64,000 nucleotides of DNA, taken from positions 2,930,001-2,994,000 of the forward strand of contig NZ_CP049241.1 in assembly GCF_011046245.1 (NCBI RefSeq). Reading direction: 5' to 3'. The position numbers were made by a program, and so were the translations under genes. Within the stretch, counting starts at the first letter, position 1, and each line of letters opens with the position of its first letter. The notes beneath the pieces are model-generated. The model did not search any database and had not been told where the DNA came from. It saw only the letters and a program-made list of their open reading frames with translations. The DNA comes from Allorhizobium pseudoryzae. GTDB taxonomy: Bacteria > Pseudomonadota > Alphaproteobacteria > Rhizobiales > Rhizobiaceae. Of the stretch, positions 55,014 to 64,000 are shown piece by piece.

Positions 55014-56531
55014 ATGAGCACGTTTGAATTTCTTCTCCAGGGCCTGCTGATCGCGGCCCAACCGATGAACCTTCTCTATGCCTTGATCGGCGTCACGCTC
55101 GGTACCGCCGTCGGCGTTCTGCCCGGCATCGGCCCGGCGCTGACGGTTGCCCTTCTGCTGCCGGTCACCTATCGGCTGGATCCCGCCGGTTCGCTGATCA
55201 TGTTTGCCGGCATCTACTACGGTGGCATGTATGGCGGCTCGACCACCTCCATCCTGCTCAACACGCCGGGCGAAAGCGCCTCGATCGTCACCGCGCTCGA
55301 GGGCAACAAGATGGCCCGTGCCGGACGGGGCGGACCGGCGCTTGCGACAGCCGCGATCGGTTCCTTCGTCGCCGGGCTGATCGCCACCATCGGCCTTGCC
55401 TTCATCGCACCGATGATCGTCAAGCTTGCTCTGGTCTTCGGCCCGCGTGAATATTTCGCCCTGATGGTGCTCGCCTTCGTCACCGTTTCGTCCGCTTTCG
55501 GCGATTCGACGCTGCGCGGTCTCACCTCGCTCTTCATCGGCCTTGCCTTCTCGCTCGTCGGCATCGATCAGTTGACCGGCCAGACGCGGCTGGCCTTCGG
55601 CGTACCGGATCTGCTCGACGGGATCGAAGTGACCACCATGGCGGTTGCCATGTTCGCGATCGGCGAAACGCTCTTCATCGCCGCCCAGGGCAACAAGGGG
55701 CCGGACAAGGTGGAAGCGGTCAAGGGTTCTGTCTGGATGAACGCGGCAGACTGGGCGCGGTCCTGGAAGCCCTGGCTGCGCGGGACCGTGATCGGTTTCC
55801 CGATCGGCGCGATGCCGGCCGGGGGCGCCGAGATCGGCACCTTCCTGTCCTACGCGACCGAAAAGAAGCTCTCGAAGCACCCGGAGGAGTTTGGTCACGG
55901 CGCAATCGAAGGCGTGGCTGGTCCTGAAGCGGCCAACAATGCCTCCGCCGCTGGCACGCTGGTGCCGCTGCTAACGCTCGGCCTGCCAACGACCGCAACC
56001 GCGGCCATCATGCTCGCCGGCTTCCAGCAATACGGCCTGCAGCCCGGTCCGCTGTTGTTTGCCACCAATCCGCAGCTCGTCTGGGGCCTGATCGCCTCGC
56101 TGTTGATTGCCAACTTCATGCTGCTCGTGCTCAACCTGCCGCTCGTCGGTCTCTGGGTGAAGTTGCTGACCATCCCGAAACCGTGGCTTTACGCCGGCAT
56201 CCTGTTGTTTGCGACGCTCGGCACCATCGGCGCCAACCCGTCGGTCTTCGAACTCGGAATGCTGCTCGCCTTTGGTCTGCTCGGATACGTCATGCGCGTC
56301 TTCGGTTATCCGATCGCACCGGTCGTCGTTGGCCTGATCCTCGGCCCGCTCGCCGAACAGCAGTTGCGCCGGGCGCTTGCCATCAGCCAGGGTGATTTCA
56401 CGGTGCTGTTCACCTCGCCGATCGCCGCAGGCCTTCTGACCATCGCCTTCCTCGCGCTTGCGGTACCGCTTATCCTGCGCGCCCGCGGCCGCGGTCAGGT
56501 GTTGTCGCAGATGGCGGCAGACGAAGACTGA
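55014..56531 (+). CDS. tctA: Tripartite tricarboxylate transporter, large membrane subunit
   Basis: A 505-residue permease with about 11-12 membrane helices. Family motifs: [40 protein letters not shown], and the second-half repeat [20 protein letters not shown]. It transports a tricarboxylate or related acid with ion coupling, using TctC as receptor. It ends at a strong terminator. Confidence 0.95.
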   Translation: MSTFEFLLQGLLIAAQPMNLLYALIGVTLGTAVGVLPGIGPALTVALLLPVTYRLDPAGSLIMFAGIYYGGMYGGSTTSILLNTPGESASIVTALEGNKMARAGRGGPALATAAIGSFVAGLIATIGLAFIAPMIVKLALVFGPREYFALMVLAFVTVSSAFGDSTLRGLTSLFIGLAFSLVGIDQLTGQTRLAFGVPDLLDGIEVTTMAVAMFAIGETLFIAAQGNKGPDKVEAVKGSVWMNAADWARSWKPWLRGTVIGFPIGAMPAGGAEIGTFLSYATEKKLSKHPEEFGHGAIEGVAGPEAANNASAAGTLVPLLTLGLPTTATAAIMLAGFQQYGLQPGPLLFATNPQLVWGLIASLLIANFMLLVLNLPLVGLWVKLLTIPKPWLYAGILLFATLGTIGANPSVFELGMLLAFGLLGYVMRVFGYPIAPVVVGLILGPLAEQQLRRALAISQGDFTVLFTSPIAAGLLTIAFLALAVPLILRARGRGQVLSQMAADED

Positions 56532-56560
56532 TCCTCTCGAATCGTCAATCAAGTGACCGA

Positions 56561-56590
56561 CCCCGGCGGACTGGTTCCGCCGGGGTTTTT
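56561..56590 (+). terminator. Rho-independent terminator of tctCBA
   Basis: ccccggcgga (56561-56570), a five-base loop, and tccgccgggg (56576-56585), then five T. Confidence 0.93.
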
Positions 56591-56744
56591 CGTCAGCATT
56601 CGCACCTGCGGAACCAAGCGACCGTTCCAACGTTCTCGTCCACTTCCTCAGGTAGACGATGATGGCCACTGGCAAACTCTTTTCTCTTCATTCCCGACGT
56701 CACGGCAGCCACGATGGCCGCTCCCCATTGAGCGGAGGACGCCG

Positions 56745-57740
56745 ATGACCTCCGGCCGCCGCAAAGTCTTCACCTACGGCACCATGATCTTCGGCTTCGG
56801 GCTGGCGGGGTATCTGCTCTATGTCGGCCTCAGCCAGTTTACCTGGGCCGAGATCGTCCAGTCGGTGCGCGCCATTCCCACCTGGAACATGACGCTGGCG
56901 CTGATCTACTGCGCCCTCTCCTATCTCTGCCTCACCGGTTTTGACTGGGCGGGTGTGCGCTACGTGAAGAACGACCTCGCCTATCCGAAGATCGCGCTGG
57001 CGTCCTTTGTGGCACTGGGGCTTGGCCAGAGCATCGGGCTTGCGGGCTTGAGCAGCGGCGCGATCCGGTATCGCTATTACGCCCATTGGGGCATGTCGAC
57101 CGAGGACGTGGCGAAGATCGTGCTTCTCTCGGGCGTGACCGTCGGGCTCGGGCTTCTGGTGCTGGGCGGCATCGTCATGGTGCTGAACCCGCAGGACACC
57201 GCCGAAATCCTCAGGATTGCTCCGTCTGCGGTGCTGATGCTGGGCGTTGCCTTCCTGCTGGCAGCCGTCGCCTATGTGGCGCTGGCCTCCTTCCTGCGCA
57301 CGCCGCTGAAGATCAAGGGCTGGTCCTTCCAGATGCCGCGCGCCCGCATCGCCATGGCCCAGATTGTCATTGGCACAGCAAACTTCGCGCTCGTGTCCGC
57401 CTGCCTGATGGAACTGATGCAGGCGACGGAGAATGTCAGTTACCTGAAAGCCGCAACCGCCTTCGTGCTCGGCAATATCGCGATCCTCGTCACCCATGCG
57501 CCGGGTGGGCTTGGCGTGCTCGAGGTGACCGTCCGCCACGTGATGGGGGATCAAGCCTCGATCGGTGCGCTTGTCGCCTTCCGAGTGATCTATTTCTTCA
57601 TTCCGTTCTTCATTGCGCTGCCTGTGTCTCTCATCAGCGAGGCCGTCTTTCGCGCCCGCAAAGCGAGGCGCTCCGGCGATGCCAGTCGCGATCGAGAGGA
57701 TGCCGAGGTCTCCCCGGCCGTGCAGGCGCCGTCCGTCTAG
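56745..57740 (+). CDS. Lysylphosphatidylglycerol synthase-like flippase-domain protein (UPF0104)
   Basis: A 331-residue protein with about eight membrane helices (TMIFGFGLAGYLLYVGLSQF and following). The family motif LGLGQSIGLAGLSSGAIRYR matches the membrane half of MprF-type proteins, and THAPGGLGVLEVTV is also conserved. The aminoacyl-transferase half of MprF is absent, so it may move a lipid but cannot aminoacylate it. The ATG at 56745 has GGAGG six bases upstream. The stop overlaps the convergent DUF763 stop by 4 bp. Confidence 0.85.
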   Translation: MTSGRRKVFTYGTMIFGFGLAGYLLYVGLSQFTWAEIVQSVRAIPTWNMTLALIYCALSYLCLTGFDWAGVRYVKNDLAYPKIALASFVALGLGQSIGLAGLSSGAIRYRYYAHWGMSTEDVAKIVLLSGVTVGLGLLVLGGIVMVLNPQDTAEILRIAPSAVLMLGVAFLLAAVAYVALASFLRTPLKIKGWSFQMPRARIAMAQIVIGTANFALVSACLMELMQATENVSYLKAATAFVLGNIAILVTHAPGGLGVLEVTVRHVMGDQASIGALVAFRVIYFFIPFFIALPVSLISEAVFRARKARRSGDASRDREDAEVSPAVQAPSV

Positions 57741-59002
57741 GCCTGCGTCATCTGTCCGGGGTTTAATGCCACCTGCATCTCTTCTTCCCAGCCGAACACG
57801 CTGCGGCCGCCATAGGACGGCGAACGACGGAATTCACCGGCAACAATTTCCTTGAAGTCCGGGCCGGTGACATAGCGCTCCATCATCCGCGCCTGCTCGT
57901 CCAGCCGCTTCAGCGCGTCGAGTTCCTCGGAGCGTCCGAGCCGTCCCTTGGACACGGCTGACTTCATCACGCGGATCGTCTCGTCATAGACCTTCAGCGG
58001 AACCGGAAACGGATGCCGGTCCTTGCCGCCATGGGCAAAGGAAAAGCGGGCGGGATCACTGAACCGGCAGGGCGCGCCATGCACCACTTCGGTCACCATG
58101 GCGAGCGCCTCCACCGTGCGGGCGCCGACACCAGGGGTCAGAAGCAGGTCCTGGAAATCCTGCGGGCCCCGATCGGCGGCGGCGGCCAGTGCGCCGTGCA
58201 GGCGGCGCATATGGACATCCTTCTCCCGCACGTCATGGTGATCCGGCATCACGAGATGCGGCAGCATGGGCTGGTCGACCGGCAGGGCTAAGTCGGCCTG
58301 CAATGCCGTCAGTTCGCGCACGATCCGGTCCGGGCCAAGGTCAGCCAGAAGATCCAGTTGTCCGATGCGCGAGCGGGCAGCGCGATGATCGGCGAGATTG
58401 ACGATGTCGCCCTGCCCTTCCCCTTCGATTGCCGCATGCGGCGAATCAAGAAAGCTCGTCATCCCCTGCGACATCCAGTGGTACCGGCGGGCCTGTCGCC
58501 GCGCATCGTTCATGCCCTGCTGTACGACCACCCATTTCCCGTCATCGGCGACGATAAAGCCGTGCAGGTAGAGATGAAACCCGTCCTGCACCGCGGCGCT
58601 GTCGATCTTGGCGACGAGACGGCTGGTGCGCGCCATAGACGCCCCGTCGAACCCGATGCGGTGTCCGATCGCCATCAGCTCGTCCGGCGTCTTGCGCGAA
58701 TGCTGGCCGCGCCCGCCGCAGACATGCAGTCCGAGTTCGCCGGACAGCGGCGCAAGGCCCCGTTTCAACGCGCCGATGACGCTGGTGGTGATGCCGGAGG
58801 AATGCCAGTCCATGCCCATCACCGCACCGAACGACTGGAACCAGAAGGGGTTCGCCAGACGACGCAGGAACTCGTCGCGCCCGTAATGCTGCACGATGGC
58901 TTCCGTGATCAAGGCGCCAAGCCGCGTCATCCGCTGGCCCAGCCAGACCGGAACGCGCCCTGAATGAAGCGGAAGATCCGCACTGCCGGCCCGTCTCGTC
59001 AT
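57737..59002 (-). CDS. DUF763 protein
   Basis: A 421-residue protein, start MTRRAGSADLPLHSGRVPVW, diagnostic for DUF763. A helix-hairpin-helix-like element lies near 280-300 (LLTPGVGARTVEALAMVTEV), and CGGRGQHSRKTPDEL lies near residue 100. The hairpin suggests DNA contact, but the biochemical role is unknown. GAGGA precedes the ATG at 59002. Confidence 0.85.
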   Translation of the reverse strand: MTRRAGSADLPLHSGRVPVWLGQRMTRLGALITEAIVQHYGRDEFLRRLANPFWFQSFGAVMGMDWHSSGITTSVIGALKRGLAPLSGELGLHVCGGRGQHSRKTPDELMAIGHRIGFDGASMARTSRLVAKIDSAAVQDGFHLYLHGFIVADDGKWVVVQQGMNDARRQARRYHWMSQGMTSFLDSPHAAIEGEGQGDIVNLADHRAARSRIGQLDLLADLGPDRIVRELTALQADLALPVDQPMLPHLVMPDHHDVREKDVHMRRLHGALAAAADRGPQDFQDLLLTPGVGARTVEALAMVTEVVHGAPCRFSDPARFSFAHGGKDRHPFPVPLKVYDETIRVMKSAVSKGRLGRSEELDALKRLDEQARMMERYVTGPDFKEIVAGEFRRSPSYGGRSVFGWEEEMQVALNPGQMTQA

Positions 59003-59231
59003 GTTCCTCTTTCGTTCCTTTTGCGTTTGATAGCATGGGATGAGCGGCAGGAAAACAGGTTTCCGATGCACACCCGGCAGATGCCGCAAATGACAAGCCA
59101 ATGCTCCCGGTCTGGCTTGCTGTCGTTCTTTTGAGCCGGAACAGCTTCAATTCCCGTGCAGTTTGTTCTAGAGACATTGCTTCAAACCCGCCGGAGGCGG
59201 AATTCTACCCTTTGCAAGGTAATGTCGATCG

Positions 59232-61118
59232 ATGCTTGACTCCCTCAGAAACGCTGCCCGCTCCTGGGTCGCGAAACTGCTCCTGCTGCTGCTCGTGGTC
59301 TCGTTTGCCGTCTGGGGCGTGTCCGCATCGCTTCTGTCGCCGCAAAGCACGTCCGTGATGACGGTGGGCGACCAGAGGATAACGCCGGAGGAATTCCGCC
59401 TGGCCTATCAGCGCCAGCTGTCGTCGCTGAGCCGCCAGTTCGGCATGCAGCTGACGACGGAACAGGCACGCGCGCTCGGCGTGGAACAGCAGGCGTTTGC
59501 CCAGCTTGCCGCCGGGGCCTCCCTCGACCAGCTGTCCGCGGACATGCGGCTTGGCCTGTCGCAGGACCGGCTCGCCAATCTGATCGCCGAAGATCCCGCC
59601 TTCCGCGGCAATGACGGTCGTTTCGATCGCCAGCTCTTCTCGGCAAGGCTTCGCAATGCAAGCCTGCGCGAAGAAGATTATATCAGCGAACGCAGCAAGG
59701 TGGCCGTGCGCAGCCAGATTGTCGATGCGGTGGCGGATGGTTTCCAGGCGCCGCAGGTGCTGGTCGATGCCCTGAAGACCTACCGCAACGAGGCGCGTGA
59801 TCTGGATTACATCCTGCTCTCCTACGCCAATATCGACCCGATCAAGGCGCCGACGGAGGATGTGCTGGCCTCCTGGTTTGGCGACAAGAAGAGCCGTTAC
59901 CGGGCGCCGGAACTGCGCAAGGTCGCCTACGTCACCCTGCAGCCGGCCGATGTGGCCGATCCGAACAGCGTGACGGATGCGCAGGTGCGGGCCGAATACG
60001 AACGCCGCAAGGACAGCTACAAGACGCCGGAAACCCGCACGATCGAGCAGCTGAGCTTCCCGAGCAAGGAAATGGCGAATGCCGCTTTGGCCCAAATGAA
60101 GGAGCGCCAGCTGAGCTTCGACCAGCTGGTGACCGATCAGGGCAAAACGCCGGCAGACGTGATGCTGGGCGATTTCACCAAGGAACAGGTGCCGGATCAG
60201 GCGATCGCCAATGCCGCCTTTGCGGTCGGCGCCCAGGGCGGCGTCACGCCGGTGATCGATGGCCCGTTCGGCCCGGTCGTTCTGCGGGTCACCAATATCC
60301 GCCCCGAAACGACAAAAACCTTCGACGAGGTGAAGGACGAGCTGCGCAATCAGCTGTCGCTTTCGGCCGCGGCCGAGGCCGTCCAGTCCGTGCATGACCG
60401 TTTCGAGGATGTGCGCGGCGGAGGCGCCTCTCTCGAAGAGGCTGCCAAGCAGCTGAATCTGAAATCGAACATGGTGACGGTCGATAGCAGCGGCAACGAT
60501 GCCGAGGGCAAGCCGATCGCGAACCTGCCCGCGGGCCGCAATCTGCTCACCGAGGTGTTCCGCACCGACGTCGGCTCTGAGGCGCTGCCGGTTAATCTCG
60601 GCAATGACGGCTATGTCTGGTTCGATGTGCGCGAGATCGTTCCGGAACGCGACCGGGCGCTGTCGGAAGTGCGCGAAAAGGCTGTGACCGACTGGACGAA
60701 CGAACAGCAGCGGACCGCCCTCGCCGCCAAGGCTGCCGAGCTGAAGGCGCGCCTGGACAAGGGTGAAACGCTTGCCGCCATCGCGGGTGAACTGGGTCTT
60801 GCCGTCGAGACGAAGACCGGCCTGCGTCGTCAGGGCGCCGATGCCGTCTTCGGCGCCGAGGCGATCAAGGCCGCCTTCTCCGGACCCGTCGGCCTCAACG
60901 TCGCAGCTCTTGGTGCCGATGGCGAGACGCAGCTTCTGATGCGGGTCACGGCGATCAACCAGCAGCCGGCCGATGCCTTGAGCGATGGGGACCAGGAGGT
61001 CCGCCAGATCGCCCGTGCGAGCGGCGACGACATGCTGGATCAGGTGGTCAACCAGTTGCAGAAGAACTACGGTGTCTCGATCAACCAGACGCTTGCCGAG
61101 CAGGCCATGGTGCGCTGA
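59232..61118 (+). CDS. Membrane-anchored PpiD/SurA-like peptidyl-prolyl isomerase
   Basis: A 628-residue periplasmic folding factor: a short cytosolic start ([15 protein letters not shown]), one membrane anchor ([15 protein letters not shown]), SurA-type N-domain helices ([20 protein letters not shown]), a parvulin-like domain (about 260-360; [40 protein letters not shown]) and a C-terminal helical half. It precedes trpD by 19 bp. Confidence 0.88.
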   Translation: MLDSLRNAARSWVAKLLLLLLVVSFAVWGVSASLLSPQSTSVMTVGDQRITPEEFRLAYQRQLSSLSRQFGMQLTTEQARALGVEQQAFAQLAAGASLDQLSADMRLGLSQDRLANLIAEDPAFRGNDGRFDRQLFSARLRNASLREEDYISERSKVAVRSQIVDAVADGFQAPQVLVDALKTYRNEARDLDYILLSYANIDPIKAPTEDVLASWFGDKKSRYRAPELRKVAYVTLQPADVADPNSVTDAQVRAEYERRKDSYKTPETRTIEQLSFPSKEMANAALAQMKERQLSFDQLVTDQGKTPADVMLGDFTKEQVPDQAIANAAFAVGAQGGVTPVIDGPFGPVVLRVTNIRPETTKTFDEVKDELRNQLSLSAAAEAVQSVHDRFEDVRGGGASLEEAAKQLNLKSNMVTVDSSGNDAEGKPIANLPAGRNLLTEVFRTDVGSEALPVNLGNDGYVWFDVREIVPERDRALSEVREKAVTDWTNEQQRTALAAKAAELKARLDKGETLAAIAGELGLAVETKTGLRRQGADAVFGAEAIKAAFSGPVGLNVAALGADGETQLLMRVTAINQQPADALSDGDQEVRQIARASGDDMLDQVVNQLQKNYGVSINQTLAEQAMVR

Positions 61119-61137
61119 CGGCCTGGGGAGGAGAGCT

Positions 61138-62154
61138 ATGCCGGAACTGAAACCCTTCATTGCCAAGGTGGCGAATGGCGAGGCTCTGTCCCGCGACGAG
61201 GCGCGTGCCGCCTTCGACATCCTGATGTCGGGGGAAGCGACGCCTTCGCAGATCGGCGGCTTCCTGATGGCACTTCGAGTGCGGGGCGAAACGGTGGAGG
61301 AGATCGCCGGCGCCGTCTTCACCATGCGCGCCAAGATGTTGCCGGTGCCTGCGCCGGCAGATGTGATCGACATCGTCGGCACGGGGGGCGATGGTCTCGG
61401 GACCTATAACATCTCGACGCTGGCCTCGATCATCGTGGCCGGCGCCGGCGTCAAGGTGGCCAAGCATGGCAACCGCGCGCTTTCGTCGAAATCCGGCACG
61501 GCGGATGCCCTGACCGCACTCGGCGTGAAGCTGGACATTCCGCCGGCCCTGATCGCCCGCTGCGTCGACGAGGCCGGGATCGGCTTCATGTTCGCGCAGG
61601 TGCACCACGCCGCCATGCGGCATGTGGGGCCGAGCCGCGTCGAGCTTGGCACGCGCACCATCTTCAACCTGCTGGGCCCCCTCTCCAATCCGGCCGGGGC
61701 GAAACGCCAGTTGCTCGGCGTCTTTTCACCACGCTGGCTGCAGCCGATTGCGGAGGTGATGCGCGATCTTGGATCGGAAACGATCTGGGTGGTACATGGC
61801 GAGGGCATGGACGAAATCACCACCACCGGCGTCACGCATGTCTGCGCGCTGGAAAACGGATCGATCCGCAGCTTCGATCTGACGCCCGAGGATTTCGGCG
61901 TGGCGCGGGCGACGATCGACGAACTGAAGGGCGGCGATGGTGAGGTGAATGCAAAGGCGCTGCGCGACGTGCTGTCGGGCGCCAAGAATGCCTATCGCGA
62001 TATCGCGCTCTGCAATGCCGCCGCCTCGCTGGTCGTGGCCGGCAAGGCGACTGATGTGCTGGAAGGCATGATCCTCGCCACCCAGTCGCTGGACAGCGGC
62101 AATGCCGCAGCCGTGCTCGACCGCCTTGTCGCGGTCTCCAACGAGACTATCTGA
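61138..62154 (+). CDS. trpD: Anthranilate phosphoribosyltransferase
   Basis: The second step of tryptophan synthesis, anthranilate plus PRPP to phosphoribosylanthranilate. It has 338 residues; the PRPP motif is [16 protein letters not shown] and the anthranilate site [28 protein letters not shown] precedes the ATG at 61138. trpC starts eight bases after its stop. The trpD-trpC-moaC-moeA order is common in rhizobia. Confidence 0.96.
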   Translation: MPELKPFIAKVANGEALSRDEARAAFDILMSGEATPSQIGGFLMALRVRGETVEEIAGAVFTMRAKMLPVPAPADVIDIVGTGGDGLGTYNISTLASIIVAGAGVKVAKHGNRALSSKSGTADALTALGVKLDIPPALIARCVDEAGIGFMFAQVHHAAMRHVGPSRVELGTRTIFNLLGPLSNPAGAKRQLLGVFSPRWLQPIAEVMRDLGSETIWVVHGEGMDEITTTGVTHVCALENGSIRSFDLTPEDFGVARATIDELKGGDGEVNAKALRDVLSGAKNAYRDIALCNAAASLVVAGKATDVLEGMILATQSLDSGNAAAVLDRLVAVSNETI

Positions 62155-62161
62155 GGTGGTC

Positions 62162-62977
62162 ATGAGCGACATCCTGAAAAAGATCGAGGCCTACAAGCTG
62201 CAGGAGATCGAGGCGGCCAAGGCGCGCGTCTCGTTGGCCGACCTGAAGGCCATGGCCGCCGACCAGGAGGCGCCGCGCGGCTTCTTGAAGGCCCTCAAGG
62301 CAAAACAGCAGGCCGGCGATTTCGGTCTGATCGCGGAAATCAAGAAGGCGAGCCCCTCCAAGGGCCTGATCCGTCCGGATTTCGATCCGCCATCGCTCGC
62401 CAAGGCCTATGAGGCCGGTGGCGCGGCCTGCCTCTCCGTCCTGACCGACACGCCGAGTTTTCAAGGCGCGCCGGAGTTTCTGATCGCGGCCCGCAATGCC
62501 TGCCGACTGCCGGCGCTGCGCAAAGATTTCATGTTCGACAGCTATCAGGTGCACGAAGCACGTGCCTGGGGCGCGGACTGCATCCTGTTGATTATGGCCT
62601 CTCTCTCCGATGACGTGGCAAAACGCCTGGAAGAGGATGCCTTTGCCCTCGGCATGGACGTGCTGGTCGAGGTGCATGACGCCGAAGAAATGGAGCGGGC
62701 CCTGAGGCTTGCCTCGCCGCTCGTCGGCATCAACAACCGTAATCTCCGAACCTTTGAGGTGAGCCTGGAGGTGAGCGAGAAGCTGGCCTCCATGGTGCCC
62801 GCGGATAAGCTGCTCGTCGGCGAAAGCGGTATCTTCACGCATGCCGACTGCCTGCGGCTGAAAGCGAGCGGCATCTCCACCTTCCTCGTCGGCGAGAGCC
62901 TGATGCGCAAGGATGACGTGACGGCGGCAACGCACGCCCTCCTTTTCGGCGAAGCCTCCAGCCAGGCGGCCGAATGA
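62162..62977 (+). CDS. trpC: Indole-3-glycerol phosphate synthase
   Basis: It converts CdRP to indole-3-glycerol phosphate. A 271-residue TIM barrel: [17 protein letters not shown] (catalytic Lys), [36 protein letters not shown]. The ATG at 62162 has GAGGTGG upstream. It overlaps moaC by 4 bp. Confidence 0.96.
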   Translation: MSDILKKIEAYKLQEIEAAKARVSLADLKAMAADQEAPRGFLKALKAKQQAGDFGLIAEIKKASPSKGLIRPDFDPPSLAKAYEAGGAACLSVLTDTPSFQGAPEFLIAARNACRLPALRKDFMFDSYQVHEARAWGADCILLIMASLSDDVAKRLEEDAFALGMDVLVEVHDAEEMERALRLASPLVGINNRNLRTFEVSLEVSEKLASMVPADKLLVGESGIFTHADCLRLKASGISTFLVGESLMRKDDVTAATHALLFGEASSQAAE

Positions 62978-63486
62978 TGGCCGAAGAGGCGCGTCTCACC
63001 CATATCTCCGCCTCCGGCGAAGCCCATATGGTGGATGTGGCGGACAAGGCGGAGACCGTGCGCGTCGCGACCGCTGCCGGTTACGTCCGCATGCGCCCGG
63101 AGACGCTGGCCCTCATCCGCGACGGCAATGCCAAGAAGGGGGATGTGATTGGCACGGCTCGGCTTGCCGGCATCATGGCGGCGAAGCAGACCGCCAACCT
63201 GATCCCGCTCTGCCATCCGTTGATGCTGAGCAAGGTCTCGGTCGAGATCACCGAGGATGCCACGCTCCCAGGCCTTCGCGTCCAAGCGACGGTGAAGCTG
63301 ACCGGCAAGACGGGCGTCGAGATGGAGGCGCTGACCGCTGTCTCGGTTGCCTGCCTCACCATCTACGACATGGCCAAGGCGGCCGACAAAGGCATGGAGA
63401 TCGGCGGCATTGCACTTCTGGCGAAGAGCGGCGGCAAATCCGGCGATTGGACCCGCAGCCAGGCCGAGAACAAGGCTGACACATAA
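62974..63486 (+). CDS. moaC: Cyclic pyranopterin monophosphate synthase
   Basis: An early step of molybdenum cofactor synthesis. It has 170 residues: [58 protein letters not shown]. It is translationally coupled to trpC and followed by moeA after 11 bp, linking tryptophan and molybdopterin genes in one transcript. Confidence 0.95.
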   Translation: MMAEEARLTHISASGEAHMVDVADKAETVRVATAAGYVRMRPETLALIRDGNAKKGDVIGTARLAGIMAAKQTANLIPLCHPLMLSKVSVEITEDATLPGLRVQATVKLTGKTGVEMEALTAVSVACLTIYDMAKAADKGMEIGGIALLAKSGGKSGDWTRSQAENKADT

Positions 63487-63497
63487 GGAATGACACC

Positions 63498-64000
63498 ATG
63501 GCCGGCGCGCTTCTTCCTGTCTCCGAGGCCCTGAGCCGGCTTCTGTCGCGTGCCCGACCGGTGGATCAGGCGGAGACGGTCGATCTCAGCCGCGCCGCGG
63601 GACGCGTTCTGGCACAGGATCTGGCCGCGCACCTGACCCAGCCCCCCTTCAATTCTTCCGCCATGGACGGTTACGCGTTGCGGGCCAAGGATGCGCCGGA
63701 GATCGGGTCCGTGCTGACGGTGATCGGCCAATCGGCGGCCGGCCATGCCTTTTCCGGCACGGTCGGACAGGGTGAAGCCGTGCGCATCTTCACCGGAGCA
63801 CCGGTGCCGGAAGGCGCCGACACCGTTCTGATTCAGGAGGACGCGGAAAAGCTCGAGGACAACCGCATCCGCACCACCTTTGCCGTGACCGCCGGTCGCC
63901 ACATCCGCCCGCGTGGCCAGGATTTTGCCGAAGGCGAGGTCGTCTTGTCCGCGGGCACGGTTCTGGATGCGGCGCATGTCACCGTCGCCGCTGCAATGAA
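63498..64000 (+). CDS. moeA: Molybdopterin molybdenumtransferase (partial, C-terminus off the right edge)
   Basis: It inserts molybdate into molybdopterin. The first 167 codons are present: [34 protein letters not shown] and [20 protein letters not shown] are MoeA domain signatures. AAGGAATG lies ahead of the ATG at 63498. The MoeA catalytic core continues beyond the window. Confidence 0.95.
   Translation, partial: MAGALLPVSEALSRLLSRARPVDQAETVDLSRAAGRVLAQDLAAHLTQPPFNSSAMDGYALRAKDAPEIGSVLTVIGQSAAGHAFSGTVGQGEAVRIFTGAPVPEGADTVLIQEDAEKLEDNRIRTTFAVTAGRHIRPRGQDFAEGEVVLSAGTVLDAAHVTVAAAM

Overview
The window looks like a chromosome segment of an alphaproteobacterium of the Rhizobiaceae (Rhizobium/Agrobacterium type). 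The evidence is protein-level resemblance, GC-rich coding with strong third-position GC bias, the alphaproteobacterial SOS box (GAAC-N7-GAAC) between uvrA and ssb, TTAACCAT motifs like CtrA half-sites, and the order uvrA-ssb-gyrA-coaD-ppi-queA-tgt. The species cannot be named from sequence alone.

Left chromosomal block (1-17481): uvrA (cut at the left edge) is divergent from ssb. Then come an HPP/CBS membrane protein, a MarC-family protein, gyrA with a strong terminator, three very small membrane proteins on the minus strand, coaD, two cyclophilins, queA-tgt (queuosine), a DUF4864 protein, an MFS transporter, a J-domain protein, and small genes including an Rmf/CrpP-like protein.

Integrated element (17482-35114, about 17.6 kb): it is bounded by a 14-bp direct repeat of the 3' end of a tRNA-Ser(UGA) gene, which it occupies. 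A P4-type tyrosine integrase lies next to the tRNA. Arrays of ATACCCC motifs near both ends look like integrase arm sites. The left half holds an AlpA-like DNA-binding protein, a primase-helicase followed directly by iteron-like repeats and a 29-bp palindrome (a candidate origin), and a GNAT toxin-like gene with a tiny antitoxin-like partner. The middle holds phage relics or satellite genes: a prohead protease, a KTSC protein, a tape-measure N-terminus, an Ntn-hydrolase-like protein and an SGNH-hydrolase tail spike. No terminase, portal or major capsid gene is visible. The right half holds a lipoprotein, a leftward cluster of small DNA-binding proteins headed by an XRE repressor, a divergent small gene and an odd tRNA-like sequence. 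The element is either a decaying prophage or a phage satellite with its own replication module.

Right chromosomal block (35101-64000): tRNA-Ser, an orphan restriction-endonuclease-like protein in AT-richer DNA, rlpA, a D-Ala-D-Ala carboxypeptidase-like protein with altered motifs, tmk-holB-metG-tatD-MBL hydrolase, DUF4396, a betaine/choline-type ABC transporter, small regulators, a TctDE-like two-component system divergent from a periplasmic binding protein, the tripartite transporter tctCBA, a flippase-like UPF0104 protein, a DUF763 protein, a PpiD-like chaperone, trpD-trpC-moaC, and moeA (cut at the right edge).
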